From CAZWDL01 sp964632995 (GTDB lineage Bacteria > Bacteroidota > Bacteroidia > Chitinophagales > Saprospiraceae): a stretch of 64,000 nt of DNA. Below the pieces are notes generated by a model. That model worked only from the letters and a program-made list of their open reading frames with translations. It did no database searches and was not told where the DNA came from. Shown here in pieces: positions 37,850 to 46,827 of this stretch. Numbering within the stretch: position 1 is the first letter of the stretch; each line of letters starts with the position of its first letter. Both the position numbers and the translations under genes were made by a program. The stretch lies in assembly GCA_964632995.1 (NCBI GenBank), contig CAZWDL010000027.1:4513-68512 (forward strand), read 5' to 3'.

Positions 37850-38812
37850 ATGGTTCTCGTATTCGCGGAAACTCAGAAAGGTAAACTTAAAAAAGCCGCC
37901 TACGAAGCGGTTTATTACGGGTATAAAACAGCCCGGGCGCTAAATGTCGATTGTGCAGCTCTGACCCTGGGCGAGGTAGAAGGCGCCGGTGAGCTGGGCA
38001 AGTACGGCGCCTCGAAAGTATACCAGGTAGTCGATTCCCAACTGAATGATTTCGACAGCCAGGTGTACGCCGCCGCTATCGGTAATGCAGCAGAAAAGCT
38101 GGAAGCAGGGGTAGTCATTGTTCCTCATACCTCCACGGGTAAATCACTGACCGGCCGGCTGGCGGTACGCCTGCAGGCCGGCGCCGTATCGGGTGTCAAC
38201 GGAGTGCCTGACACGGAAGGCGCATTCAAAGTGCGCAAGCCTGTCTTTTCCGGGAAAGCCTTTGCCGATGTTACCCTAAAGTCGGAGAAAAAGGTGTTAT
38301 CGCTGATGGGCAACTCCTTCCAACCGGAAGAGGTGGCCGCCGCGGTGGAAGTCAACCCCCTGGAAATAGACCTGCCGGAAGGCCGCATCAGCGTCAAGGC
38401 TGTCAACCGCGTGGAAGGCCGCACCCCGCTGCCCGAAGCGGAGTTGGTCGTCAGCGCAGGCCGGGGCATGAAAGGTCCGGAAAATTGGGAGATCATTGAA
38501 AAACTCGCCGATACGCTGGGCGCTACTACGGCCTGCTCCAGGCCCGTCTCTGACACCGGCTGGCGCCCCCACCATGAGCACGTAGGACAGACCGGGATCA
38601 CCATCCGACCCAATCTGTATATCGCGGTGGGCATCTCCGGAGCGATTCAGCACCTGGCGGGAGTCAACAATTCCAAGACGATCGTGGTTATTAATAAAGA
38701 TCCTGAAGCACCCTTCTTTAAGGCTGCGGATTACGGGGTAGTGGCCGACCTCTTCGACGTCGTCCCCCGTCTGAATGAGGCCCTGGAAAAGTTCAGAGCG
38801 GAAAAACAATGA
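37850..38812 (+). CDS. etfA: Electron transfer flavoprotein, alpha subunit
   Basis: The 320 residues end with the EtfA FAD-binding signature: RGMKGPENWEIIEKLADTLG, CSRPVSDTGWRPHHEHVGQT, and then VGISGAIQHLAGVNNSKTIV and VINKDPEAPFFKAADYGVVAD. The N-terminal half has the alpha-subunit ETF fold. It pairs with EtfB upstream in electron transfer from acyl-CoA dehydrogenases. The downstream gap of 118 bp carries the rpsO promoter element. Standard length and all key residues present. Confidence 0.94.
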   Translation: MVLVFAETQKGKLKKAAYEAVYYGYKTARALNVDCAALTLGEVEGAGELGKYGASKVYQVVDSQLNDFDSQVYAAAIGNAAEKLEAGVVIVPHTSTGKSLTGRLAVRLQAGAVSGVNGVPDTEGAFKVRKPVFSGKAFADVTLKSEKKVLSLMGNSFQPEEVAAAVEVNPLEIDLPEGRISVKAVNRVEGRTPLPEAELVVSAGRGMKGPENWEIIEKLADTLGATTACSRPVSDTGWRPHHEHVGQTGITIRPNLYIAVGISGAIQHLAGVNNSKTIVVINKDPEAPFFKAADYGVVADLFDVVPRLNEALEKFRAEKQ

Positions 38813-38876
38813 TGCCTCTTTAAATGCTATCCGGTAAAAAAAAGCGCCGGTTACACGCTATTTCACTAAAAATACT

Positions 38877-38884
38877 TACTTTTG
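38877..38884 (+). promoter_or_regulatory. TACTTTTG, candidate -7 element of rpsO
   Basis: Exact TAnnTTTG match 46 bp before the rpsO ATG. Confidence 0.5.
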
Positions 38885-38930
38885 CACCGCTATAACTGAT
38901 TTTCGTAATCACTAATGGTAAATTAAATTT

Positions 38931-39206
38931 ATGCCAAACTATTTAACCAAAGAACAGAAGGAAGAAATCTTCCAGGAATACGGAGGGTCGAAAGATAATT
39001 CCGGTTCCACCGAAGCTCAAATTGCATTGTTTACGCGCCGTATCAAGGGCTTGTTCGAGCACCTGCAGGAGAACCGCAAAGACCATTCCAGCCGGCGAAC
39101 CCTGCTATCCCTTGTTGGGAAGCGGAAACGCTTGCTGCAATACCTGGCGAAAAAAGATATTCAAAAATACCGGGACCTTATCGATAAACTAGGTATCCGT
39201 AAGTAA
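38931..39206 (+). CDS. rpsO: 30S ribosomal protein S15
   Basis: The 91 residues match S15 along their whole length: MPNYLTKEQKEEIFQEYGG, then DNSGSTEAQIALFTRRI with the conserved TGSxEVQIA-like box, and DHSSRRTLLSLVGKRKRLLQ. The protein binds 16S rRNA early in small-subunit assembly. It is followed by a clear terminator and then pnp, the rpsO-pnp order found in many bacteria. Confidence 0.97.
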   Translation: MPNYLTKEQKEEIFQEYGGSKDNSGSTEAQIALFTRRIKGLFEHLQENRKDHSSRRTLLSLVGKRKRLLQYLAKKDIQKYRDLIDKLGIRK

Positions 39207-39215
39207 AAGAGTTCC

Positions 39216-39255
39216 AAAAGGGAGCAACTCCAACAGGCGAGTTGCTTCCTTTTTT
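39216..39255 (+). terminator. Rho-independent terminator between rpsO and pnp
   Basis: Arms 39216-39230 and 39239-39253 pair almost fully around an 8-base loop and end in six or more T. Confidence 0.88.
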
Positions 39256-39520
39256 CTTATTATATTTATCTCGAAAAGAGAAGCAGTCCGGCGGTGGCGA
39301 AAAATACCGTGGATTGATTTAGGTGATTGTAAAGATAGAACAAGGAAAAAATAAAAAATTTTCTCTGGCCTGTCCGACAGAATACTCGAATTCTAACGTC
39401 CTCCCTACACTTACCTTCTTCGCATAGAACTTCACTCCGGTGTTTCTCCTTACAGGGGTAAGAACCCGCAACTCTCAGAAGATAATTGATTTAGTTTTTT
39501 AATTAAAATTTGGTTTACAT
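39256..39520. other. pnp upstream region without a gene
   Basis: No coding frame is convincing here. The last 40 bp before pnp are AT-rich, and taaaatttgg near 39505 misses the TAnnTTTG spacing by one base. In many bacteria the pnp leader is an autoregulatory target, but I see no long hairpin that would show this here. Confidence 0.5.
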
Positions 39521-41710
39521 ATGGGACAACAGATTCCAATCAGTACGTCCTTCGATCTGCCGGACGGCCGCACCGTCACTATAGAGACGGGTAAGCTGGC
39601 TACGCAGGCTGATGGATCCGTACTAATTCGCATTGGAGATACCATGCTGTTTTGCTCCGTTGTTTCCGCCAAGGAACCAAGGGAAGGGCAAGCTTTCTTC
39701 CCGCTTTCCGTCGATTACCAGGAAAAGTTCGCTTCGGCGGGCCGTATTCCCGGTAATTTTTTCCGCCGGGAAGCCAGGTTGTCGGACTACGAAGTAATTA
39801 TTTGCCGCCTCGTCGACCGGGCTATCCGGCCGCTTTTTCCGGAAGGGTATATGAATGACACGCAAGTGATCATCAACCTGATCTCCGGGGAACAGGAAAC
39901 CCTGCCCGATGCCTTTGCGGCACTGGCAGCCTCCTCGGCGCTCGCCGTATCCGATATTCCTTTCGCCGGCCCCATCTCTGAGGTGCGCGTTGCGCGCATC
40001 AAGGGGGAATACATGGTCAACCCGCACAAGAGCGACCTGGAACAAGCCGATCTCGACATTATTGTCGCCGCCTCGATGGATGACGTCGTTATGGTGGAAG
40101 GAGAGGCCAAGGAAGTCTCGGAACACGCATTGATCGAAGCCATTAAGGTCGGTCACGAAGCAATTAAAGTGCAGTGTCAGGCACAGCTCGACCTCGCTGA
40201 AAAAGTAGGTGAAAAAGCTGCTCAAAAACGCGATCTTCCGGAAATCCCCTCGGATGAGGCGGTGGAAAAGATGGTAGCAGATTTTGCTAAGCAACGCATC
40301 TACGAGGTGGCTAAATCGGCCTTGGACAAGCAAGTCCGCAAGGACCGCTTCAGTGAGATCAAAGACGAATTGATCGAGCAGTTTACCGAAGACAAAGGGG
40401 AAGAGTGGATGGAGGAGAACGGTGAAATGGTCAAGGATTACCTCGGCAAACTGAAGAAGGACGTCATCCGCCGAATGGTGCTGGATGAAAAAGTTCGCCT
40501 CGATGGACGCCAACCCGATGAGGTTCGCGACATCTGGTGTGAGGTAGACTACCTGCCCGCCGCGCACGGCTCCGGTCTTTTCAACCGCGGTGAAACGCAG
40601 GCGCTGGCCTCACTGACGCTCGGCACCAAACTCGATCAAATGATGATCGACAAGGCTATGGAACTCTACTACGAGAGCTTCTTCCTGCACTATAATTTCC
40701 CTCCTTATTCAGTAGGAGAAACCAAACCGCTGCGCGGCCCCGGCCGCCGCGAAGTAGGCCACGCCAACCTGGCTTCCCGATCTCTGCGCCAGGTGTTGCC
40801 CGATGAACTTCCCTACACCATCCGCATTGTTTCGGACGTACTGGAGTCCAACGGATCTTCCTCCATGGCTACCGTCTGCGCCGGCTCGATGGCGCTGATG
40901 GATGCCGGCATCAACATCAAGTCTGCCGTTTCCGGTATTGCCATGGGGCTCATCTCCGACGGCGAGAAGACGGTCGTCCTCTCCGATATTCTCGGTGATG
41001 AAGATGCGTTGGGCGATATGGACTTCAAAGTCGCCGGAACGGAAAAGGGTATTACCGCTTGCCAGATGGATATCAAACTGGAAGGCCTGCCTTACGAACT
41101 GATGGAAGAAGCCCTGGAGCAAGCAAAAAAAGGCCGGATACATATCCTCGGTAAAATGGCCGAAGCAATCGACAAACCGCGTGAAGACCTCAAACCGCAT
41201 GCACCGCGCATCGTGGAAATTGTGATCGACAAGAGCTTTATCGGCGCCGTGATCGGCCCCGGAGGTAAAGTCATTCAGGAAATTCAGGAGGTTACAGGCA
41301 CTACGATTAACATCGAAGAAGAAGGAGATAAAGGTATTGTCAGTGTTGCCAGCTCCGATAAACCTTCTATCGATGCAGCCCTGGAACGGATTCGTCGCAT
41401 CACGTTCACCCCCACCGTTGGTGATGTCTATCAGGCTAAGGTCAAAACTGTGATGCCTTACGGCGTTTTTGTTGAATTCAACGGAAAAAGCGGCTTGCTG
41501 CACGTTTCTGAATTTTCTCACAGCCACATCGATAAAGTGGAGGATGTCTTCTCTGAAGGTGATGACGTCAAGGTCAAACTTATCGGAGTCGATAAAAAGA
41601 CGGGTAAACTGCGCTTGTCACGTAAAGCCCTCTTGCCACCACCCAACGGAGGTGACAATAAAGGCGGTGATGATCGTCGAGGCGGAGGAAAGAGAGGCGA
41701 CCGGCGCTGA
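39521..41710 (+). CDS. pnp: Polyribonucleotide nucleotidyltransferase
   Basis: The 729-residue protein has both RNase PH-like halves, seen as GRIPGNFFRREARLSDYEVI and VIRRMVLDEKVRLDGRQPDEV followed by YNFPPYSVGETKPLRGPGRR, then a KH domain (VIGPGGKVIQEIQEVTGTTI) and an S1 domain (YQAKVKTVMPYGVFVEFNGK). It degrades RNA 3' to 5' phosphorolytically. The tail is short and basic, GGDNKGGDDRRGGGKRGDRR, giving a possible extra RNA-binding segment. The order rpsO-pnp is conserved. A stacked set of hairpins ends the transcript. Confidence 0.96.
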   Translation: MGQQIPISTSFDLPDGRTVTIETGKLATQADGSVLIRIGDTMLFCSVVSAKEPREGQAFFPLSVDYQEKFASAGRIPGNFFRREARLSDYEVIICRLVDRAIRPLFPEGYMNDTQVIINLISGEQETLPDAFAALAASSALAVSDIPFAGPISEVRVARIKGEYMVNPHKSDLEQADLDIIVAASMDDVVMVEGEAKEVSEHALIEAIKVGHEAIKVQCQAQLDLAEKVGEKAAQKRDLPEIPSDEAVEKMVADFAKQRIYEVAKSALDKQVRKDRFSEIKDELIEQFTEDKGEEWMEENGEMVKDYLGKLKKDVIRRMVLDEKVRLDGRQPDEVRDIWCEVDYLPAAHGSGLFNRGETQALASLTLGTKLDQMMIDKAMELYYESFFLHYNFPPYSVGETKPLRGPGRREVGHANLASRSLRQVLPDELPYTIRIVSDVLESNGSSSMATVCAGSMALMDAGINIKSAVSGIAMGLISDGEKTVVLSDILGDEDALGDMDFKVAGTEKGITACQMDIKLEGLPYELMEEALEQAKKGRIHILGKMAEAIDKPREDLKPHAPRIVEIVIDKSFIGAVIGPGGKVIQEIQEVTGTTINIEEEGDKGIVSVASSDKPSIDAALERIRRITFTPTVGDVYQAKVKTVMPYGVFVEFNGKSGLLHVSEFSHSHIDKVEDVFSEGDDVKVKLIGVDKKTGKLRLSRKALLPPPNGGDNKGGDDRRGGGKRGDRR

Positions 41711-41767
41711 TTTCGTCATTTAGTTCGTACAGACGCCTCCGGCAACCTGTCGCATTACGCTTACATT

Positions 41768-41861
41768 CGGCAGTCAAGCTGCCGGGTCCGAAGCGGACCC
41801 TGTAAATTCAAGGAATCCGGCTTTAGCAATTCCGCTAGAGCCGATCATTTTCCTTGAATTT
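41768..41861 (+). terminator. Three stacked hairpins ending the pnp transcript
   Basis: A 6-bp stem at 41768-41784, a 7-bp perfect stem at 41784-41800 and a long two-part stem (outer arms 41804-41814 and 41851-41861, inner arms around the loop aatt) follow each other and end in nine T. The remainder of the gap up to rpoD (41862-42119) is AT-rich with no gene. Confidence 0.8.
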
Positions 41862-42119
41862 TTTTTTGCCTGAAAGTATCGGGTATTTGTTAAAATATAC
41901 CGACTTTTAAAAAATGAAGGGCGGCGGAGAAGCGGATAAAGAACAGATAGGGCCAAATTTGATTGGCTCCTGCGCTTTTTTTGAAAAACTATTGCTTTTG
42001 AAAAACTATTTATTATTAACTTTTTTTGGCAAAAAGTCAAGTTTTTTTTTGGGCCTTGAAACTATTTTTTGAAATAAAGCGTATAGGAATTAAATGGCAT
42101 CCTCAAAAACCCGTATCAC

Positions 42120-42986
42120 ATGCGTCAGTTAAAAATCACGAATAAGATCACGGCCAGGGAGAGTCTGGCGCTTGATAAGTACCTCAATGATATTGGTAAG
42201 ATTCCGATGCTGAATGCCGATGAGGAAGCCGAACTGGCCCGCCGCATTAAGCAAGGTGATCAATTGGCTTTGGAGAAACTCACCAAGTCAAACCTTCGCT
42301 TCGTAGTCTCTGTCGCAAAGCAATATCAAAATCAGGGGCTTTCCCTTAGTGATCTGATCAACGAAGGCAACGTGGGCTTGATGAAAGCCGCCCGCCGCTT
42401 TGATGAAACAAAAGGCTTTAAATTCATCTCCTACGCCGTCTGGTGGATTCGTCAGTCTATCCTGCAGGCCATCGTCGAATATTCGCGCATTGTACGCCTG
42501 CCGCTCAATAAGGTGGGATCGTATAATAAAGTGAATGAGGCATTCCTGGCTTTCGTTCAGGAATTCGAGCGGGAACCTACACACGAAGAACTCGGCGAAC
42601 TGCTGGATATGACCCCCAAAGAAGTCTCTAATATGTTAAAAGGCAATGGCCGCCATTTGTCGGTAGATGCGCCCTTGAGCGGGGAAGATGGGGACTCCAC
42701 TATGCTCGATGTGCTGGCTATAGCGGAAAATATGAGCCCGGATGAAAGCCTGATGGAACAATCGCTCAAAGAAGAAGTGCAGCAAGGCCTTTCCATCCTT
42801 TCGCCACGGGAAGTGGAAGTGCTCAGCTCTTATTACGGCCTGAACGGCCACAAGCCACTCACCCTGGAGGAAATCGGAGAACTGTACGGCCTGACCCGCG
42901 AACGCGTCCGGCAAATTAAAGAAAGAGCCATCCGCCGCCTGCGCAAATCCTACAACCGCAACGCCTTGAAATCCTATCTGGGATAA
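42120..42986 (+). CDS. rpoD: Primary sigma factor, RpoD/SigA family
   Basis: The 288-residue protein has region 1.2 (LDKYLNDIGKIPMLNADEEA), region 2 (NLRFVVSVAKQYQNQGLSLS, DLINEGNVGLMKAARRFDET and FISYAVWWIRQSILQAIVEY), region 3 and region 4 with the helix-turn-helix LTLEEIGELYGLTRERVRQI. It lacks the long region 1.1 of proteobacterial RpoD, as is normal for Bacteroidota, where the short factor recognises TTTG/TAnnTTTG promoters like those noted in this window. All region 2 aromatic residues used to melt DNA are present. A UUCG-loop terminator follows. Confidence 0.96.
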   Translation: MRQLKITNKITARESLALDKYLNDIGKIPMLNADEEAELARRIKQGDQLALEKLTKSNLRFVVSVAKQYQNQGLSLSDLINEGNVGLMKAARRFDETKGFKFISYAVWWIRQSILQAIVEYSRIVRLPLNKVGSYNKVNEAFLAFVQEFEREPTHEELGELLDMTPKEVSNMLKGNGRHLSVDAPLSGEDGDSTMLDVLAIAENMSPDESLMEQSLKEEVQQGLSILSPREVEVLSSYYGLNGHKPLTLEEIGELYGLTRERVRQIKERAIRRLRKSYNRNALKSYLG

Positions 42987-43030
42987 GGGAAAGACGATTT
43001 ACTGCATTATTTTGAGTAAGAAACGAACTA

Positions 43031-43058
43031 ATCCACTATCTTCGGATGGTGGATTTTT
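43031..43058 (+). terminator. Rho-independent terminator of rpoD with UUCG tetraloop
   Basis: A 10-bp stem (43031-43040 with 43045-43054, one G-U pair) closes the loop ttcg and is followed by five T. Confidence 0.88.
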
Positions 43059-43131
43059 CTTGTTAGAGACAGTAGGGGAGAGCAGGACAAGAAACTTCTT
43101 ATAGTTACCCGGACAGACCACATTCAAGGAT

Positions 43132-44256
43132 ATGACTCATTCGAAAGATATATGGTTGATGCTCCTTATCTTATTGCTAGTGGGAGCCTGCAGCAATGAC
43201 GACCATTTGGACAGTAGTCCGTCTTCCGGCATAGCCGGTGCAGTAACGGCGGAGGAGGAGACCTACCAGTGGTATACCGTTGGCCCGGATGGAGCAAGGC
43301 TTCGGCAGACAGCCGGTCCCGAAGGGCGTATAATCGAACAGCTGCCCGGCGGAGCCAGGGTGGCTGATCTCAATGAACTGAGCCCCTTTCTGACCAGTAT
43401 AGAGCTGGCGGAAGCTCGTTTCGATGAGCCGTGGTGGCGCGTGCGTACCACCACCGGTAAGGAAGGCTGGATTTTCGGCGCCGCACTGACAGGAGTCGAT
43501 TCGGCAACCTTGTTGCGAAAGCGAACGGAAGCGCTTTTCGGAAAAGAAATGGCGGAGCGGCTTTCGGCCTATCGCGGAGCTCAGCGGCAGGCGCGAACCG
43601 CAACGGAGGTGGCGCAATGTTACCGTCAGGGGCTGGGCCTGCGCGAGGAGCTGCTTACCCGGATCGAAGCCTATCTCGGGCGGCATCCCGGCCAGACCTT
43701 GCCCGATCTGTTCTGGCTGTCCGGGGCTTTACCGGCTTTTATTCCACAGCTCGTCGCAGAAAAAACCAGCTATTACCTCTTTGCCGATTACAGGGCCTGG
43801 TCGGATCTCGCAGGGCAAAGTACCGGGAAAGAGGATGATTATTTTTTCCAGCTGTGTATCCGACGCTTCCCAACCGATAGTATCGAATACTTTTATCCAG
43901 CCTGGACCATCGGGGATGGACAGCCGGGGCCTCCGGACGGACACAGTCTGCTGGGCAGGGGAATCCACCGGCGCATGTTGCAAGCCATCGAGCAAACGCT
44001 TCGGCTAAGTAACTCCTTCCGCCCGGAAATCGAGGCCATGAAACAGGAACTCATCAACGATATCGTCCATCCGCACGTTACTTATTGGGAAGAAACAGAC
44101 AGCATCTCGACGGAGATCGAACGGATCCTGTCCGACAGCATTGCCTGTCTGAGCGGGGATGAGCGCGTCGCACTGCATATGCGATTGCAACAGATACAAT
44201 CGGACTCTGTAAATCTTCAAACAAATTACAAAAACGGCGCGCCGCCGCCGCAATAA
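43132..44256 (+). CDS. Lipoprotein with bacterial SH3-like domain
   Basis: The 374 residues begin with a signal that ends LLLVGACSND, a good lipobox with Cys20, so the protein should be lipid-anchored in the outer or inner membrane. After a short linker, residues about 45-120 contain WYTVGPDGARLRQTAGPEGR and PWWRVRTTTGKEGWIFGAAL, the pattern of a bacterial SH3 (SH3b) domain, which often binds peptidoglycan or peptides. The remaining 250 residues are mostly helical with no family I recognise. The neighbouring gene at 44274 follows after 17 bp and is probably co-transcribed. Confidence 0.75.
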   Translation: MTHSKDIWLMLLILLLVGACSNDDHLDSSPSSGIAGAVTAEEETYQWYTVGPDGARLRQTAGPEGRIIEQLPGGARVADLNELSPFLTSIELAEARFDEPWWRVRTTTGKEGWIFGAALTGVDSATLLRKRTEALFGKEMAERLSAYRGAQRQARTATEVAQCYRQGLGLREELLTRIEAYLGRHPGQTLPDLFWLSGALPAFIPQLVAEKTSYYLFADYRAWSDLAGQSTGKEDDYFFQLCIRRFPTDSIEYFYPAWTIGDGQPGPPDGHSLLGRGIHRRMLQAIEQTLRLSNSFRPEIEAMKQELINDIVHPHVTYWEETDSISTEIERILSDSIACLSGDERVALHMRLQQIQSDSVNLQTNYKNGAPPPQ

Positions 44257-44273
44257 TAAACACAACATCTGTA

Positions 44274-44945
44274 ATGGGAATTTTTGCACTATCCACACTT
44301 TTAGTAGCCGGAGCAGGTATCTACATTTTTTCCAAAGTATTCCCCAATTTTCAGCCGGGAAATAAAAAAGTGCAGGCTGACCTGAAAGACATGAGGGAAG
44401 AACTGGCGCCCGCAGCAACCAACCTGGTGCCGCTGGATAACAAAGACCTGGAACTGCTGGCCGCCGAAGAAGAAGAACACAAGGTGAAAAAGGGATTTAC
44501 CACCAAGGTGAAAGGAACCCTTTCTACCATTTTTCACGAACCGGTCGCGCTGTACAGTTATAAAAAATATCTCTCTACCAGTGGTAAAGACGCCGTGCTG
44601 TATGTTAAAACGGCCCGTCATGAATACTTTTACTGGATTAAGCATAAAGGGACCAAGGTGGTGATTGACAACAGCCTGATCGGTAACCTCGAAAACCAGG
44701 AAATACTCTACGGGGGTAAAAAAGACCGGATGATCGCCCGGATCAATCGCGATGAGGAAGAGTTCATGCCTGTTCTGGTGCAAGGTAAGGAGATCGGAAG
44801 TATCGTTAAAACGGGTCCCGGTGAGAAGCAGGCGCTGTCAACCCGGGCTTTCGGCTACGTCGTAGACAACGTCCTGCCTGAAGAACGTGCTGTTTTCCTG
44901 TCCCTGGCTTTCTACGAGCTCATCATGAGAAAAGTAGAGGAATGA
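44274..44945 (+). CDS. Membrane-anchored hypothetical protein
   Basis: Of the 223 residues the first 22 (IFALSTLLVAGAGIYIFSKV) are a single hydrophobic anchor. A Lys/Glu-rich linker follows, then a mixed alpha/beta domain from about residue 80 containing EPVALYSYKKYLSTSGKDAV and a closing helix VDNVLPEERAVFLSLAFYEL. I do not recognise the family. It starts 17 bp after the SH3-like lipoprotein gene, so the two probably act together near the cell envelope, which is inference. Confidence 0.65.
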   Translation: MGIFALSTLLVAGAGIYIFSKVFPNFQPGNKKVQADLKDMREELAPAATNLVPLDNKDLELLAAEEEEHKVKKGFTTKVKGTLSTIFHEPVALYSYKKYLSTSGKDAVLYVKTARHEYFYWIKHKGTKVVIDNSLIGNLENQEILYGGKKDRMIARINRDEEEFMPVLVQGKEIGSIVKTGPGEKQALSTRAFGYVVDNVLPEERAVFLSLAFYELIMRKVEE

Positions 44946-45073
44946 TGAATGGGCTGTAAAATTAGATTTATCGGCGTTTATTTGTACCTTCACCTATTCG
45001 TGAACTATTCGTCGATGCTATTGTTCGGCAAAATAAGGTGATTGTTTCCCTACTAGCTTGTAAACCAGTAACA

Positions 45074-45493
45074 ATGAGTCTTTCAAAGAGAGTAAATCTG
45101 ATTATTTATCGCTTCCGCGAAAAAGGGTTGGAAATTTTTCTGGTTAACTCCAAGGATGGAGAGAACTGGGAAATACCCAAAGGACCGCTCAATCAGGAAG
45201 GGCCTCGCTCTCTTCGGGAGGAGGACCGGCTGATTGAATTGGATCCGGTGCGGCAGGAAGATGGTCAGGAGGAAGAAGCACTGGCCGTAGAAGGGGAGTG
45301 GCATGACATTCCCTCGCTCAAGTCCATGATTTACGAAGATGCCGTTTACATCAAAGAGAAACTGAAAGAAATGGATGGCGGCACTTATATTTCCATAAAA
45401 GAAGCAGTGAAGAAGGTAATGCCGCATCAGTACGAATTCCTTAAGGAGCTCAAAGAAATTTTGATCGACAGGAATATGCTTAAAAATATGTGA
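45074..45493 (+). CDS. Nudix-like protein without a Nudix box
   Basis: The 139 residues start MSLSKRVNLIIYRFREKGLE and continue FLVNSKDGENWEIPKGPL, which resembles the N-terminal strand and WxxPKG segment of Nudix hydrolases of the Ap4A type. The catalytic GxxxxxExxxxREUxEExGU box that should follow is absent; the stretch after WEIPKG is acidic and short. It may be a degenerate Nudix-fold protein with a binding rather than catalytic role, or an unrelated domain with chance similarity. The ATG at 45074 is preferred to an upstream one because it begins the conserved part. Convergent with cmk. Confidence 0.6.
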   Translation: MSLSKRVNLIIYRFREKGLEIFLVNSKDGENWEIPKGPLNQEGPRSLREEDRLIELDPVRQEDGQEEEALAVEGEWHDIPSLKSMIYEDAVYIKEKLKEMDGGTYISIKEAVKKVMPHQYEFLKELKEILIDRNMLKNM

Positions 45494-45512
45494 AAGCAGT
45501 AGCGTGCTGCAG

Positions 45513-45558
45513 AAAAGAAAATAGGGCAAGCGATTAATCGCTTGCCCTATTTTCTTTT
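45513..45558. terminator. 46-bp perfect palindrome between convergent genes
   Basis: Arms 45513-45535 and 45536-45558 are exactly complementary over 23 bases with no loop. The palindrome overlaps the stop codon and last three codons of cmk, so it ends the plus-strand gene and also serves the cmk transcript. Confidence 0.85.
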
Positions 45559-46254
45559 GAAAGGGCTGTCTTCCCGACCAGCCTTTTCAATTCTTTTCCG
45601 CGCCAGGGCAAGCACCATAGCCAGTTGCTCTGTTTTGCTGAGGTTGGTGTTGTCCACCACGACGGCATCTTCGGCTTGGCGCAGCGGGCTGTCAGCGCGG
45701 TTGGAATCGATATGATCCCGACGCGCCAGGTTGCGTCGCACGATTTCGCGGTCTGTAGTCTGGCTTTTTTGCCGTAGTTCTTCGAAGCGACGCCGGATGC
45801 GTTCACCGGTATCGGCGGTCAGAAAAATTTTCAATTCGGCATGAGGGAAGACGACGGTTCCGATATCACGGCCGTCCATCACAATACCGCCCTTTTCCCC
45901 GAGCTGGCGCTGCTGTTTGACCATAGCCCGCCGAACGGCGGAGACAGCAGCTACATCGCTGACGCGCTCCGACACTTCCATTTTTCTGATAAGAGATTCT
46001 ACAGACTTCCCGTTGAGCAGCGTCTCGAATTCACCGTCATTCTGTTGAAAATCAATGTGTATTTTTTCTAGCGCCCGGGCTACCGCCCGTTCATTCCCTA
46101 CGTCGACACTATGCTGCAGAAAAAAATAAGTCACGGTCCGGTACATAGCGCCGGAATCGATGTAGAGGTAATGGAGTTCCCGGGCCAGTGCTTTGGCCAG
46201 GGTACTTTTCCCACAGGCGGAATAGCCGTCGATGGCGATAGTAATTGACTTCAC
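45547..46254 (-). CDS. cmk: Cytidylate kinase
   Basis: The 235 residues start MKSITIAIDGYSACGKSTLA, with the P-loop GYSACGKST, followed by LYIDSGAMYRTVTYFFLQHS, GIVMDGRDIGTVVFPHAELK and FLTADTGERIRRRFEELRQK, a standard Cmk sequence. It phosphorylates CMP and dCMP. The last three codons and the stop lie within the palindromic terminator shared with the convergent Nudix-like gene. Confidence 0.96.
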   Translation of the reverse strand: MKSITIAIDGYSACGKSTLAKALARELHYLYIDSGAMYRTVTYFFLQHSVDVGNERAVARALEKIHIDFQQNDGEFETLLNGKSVESLIRKMEVSERVSDVAAVSAVRRAMVKQQRQLGEKGGIVMDGRDIGTVVFPHAELKIFLTADTGERIRRRFEELRQKSQTTDREIVRRNLARRDHIDSNRADSPLRQAEDAVVVDNTNLSKTEQLAMVLALARKRIEKAGREDSPFKRK

Positions 46255-46350
46255 AGATTACAGCATTGTGATGGCAGGTGCTATAAACAACCCGCTAACA
46301 TTGAAGTGACAAAGAAAGAAAGTATTGAAAACCTTTTCGATATAAAAGCA

Positions 46351-46377
46351 GCGCCCCGGCTTGTATTCCCGGGGCGC
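46351..46377 (-). terminator. GC-rich hairpin after the DUF2795 gene
   Basis: Nine-base arms 46351-46359 and 46369-46377 are perfectly complementary around a 9-base loop; the T-run on the minus strand is short (ctttta). Confidence 0.6.
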
Positions 46378-46425
46378 CATCTTTTAAATCTTACCGTTTT
46401 CAATTCGGGTAGGGGAGTCGTAGTA

Positions 46426-46647
46426 TTAGTACTCGTCCTCGTTGAAAAGAAAGTCATCTTTTCTTGGATAATCGGGCCAGATATCTTCAATACCCTCGTA
46501 GACTTCTCCTTCATCCTCCATTTGTTGGAGGTTTTCAATCACTTCCAGCGGTGCTCCGGAACGGATGGCGTAGTCAATGAGTTCGTCACGCGTTGCGGGC
46601 CAGGGCGCTTCTTCGAGATGATAGGCTAATTCAAGTGTCCAATACAT
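46426..46647 (-). CDS. DUF2795 domain protein
   Basis: The 73 residues contain WTLELAYHLEEAPWPATRDE and IDYAIRSGAPLEVIENLQQM, the DUF2795 pattern, a small helical family common in Bacteroidota with no proven function. The acidic tail ends FLFNEDEY. I took ATG 46647 over ATG 46659, since the domain starts with the MYWTLELA sequence and the upstream codons are not conserved-looking. A well-spaced promoter lies far upstream (46828-46858), giving a leader of about 175 nt. Confidence 0.8.
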   Translation of the reverse strand: MYWTLELAYHLEEAPWPATRDELIDYAIRSGAPLEVIENLQQMEDEGEVYEGIEDIWPDYPRKDDFLFNEDEY

Positions 46648-46827
46648 AGATAAACACAATATTTAAAGTTTCCAGACGCTTACCGACAGACGATGGTTGT
46701 AATAATTTGATAGTTGAGATTCAACTTGTAAAAATGGAATAAATCCTTGCCGGTAATTTATTCAATCAAATTGCTTTTAGCTAAAAAAAGTTCTACACAA
46801 AAGCAAAAAAACGTCACTTAATTTGAG

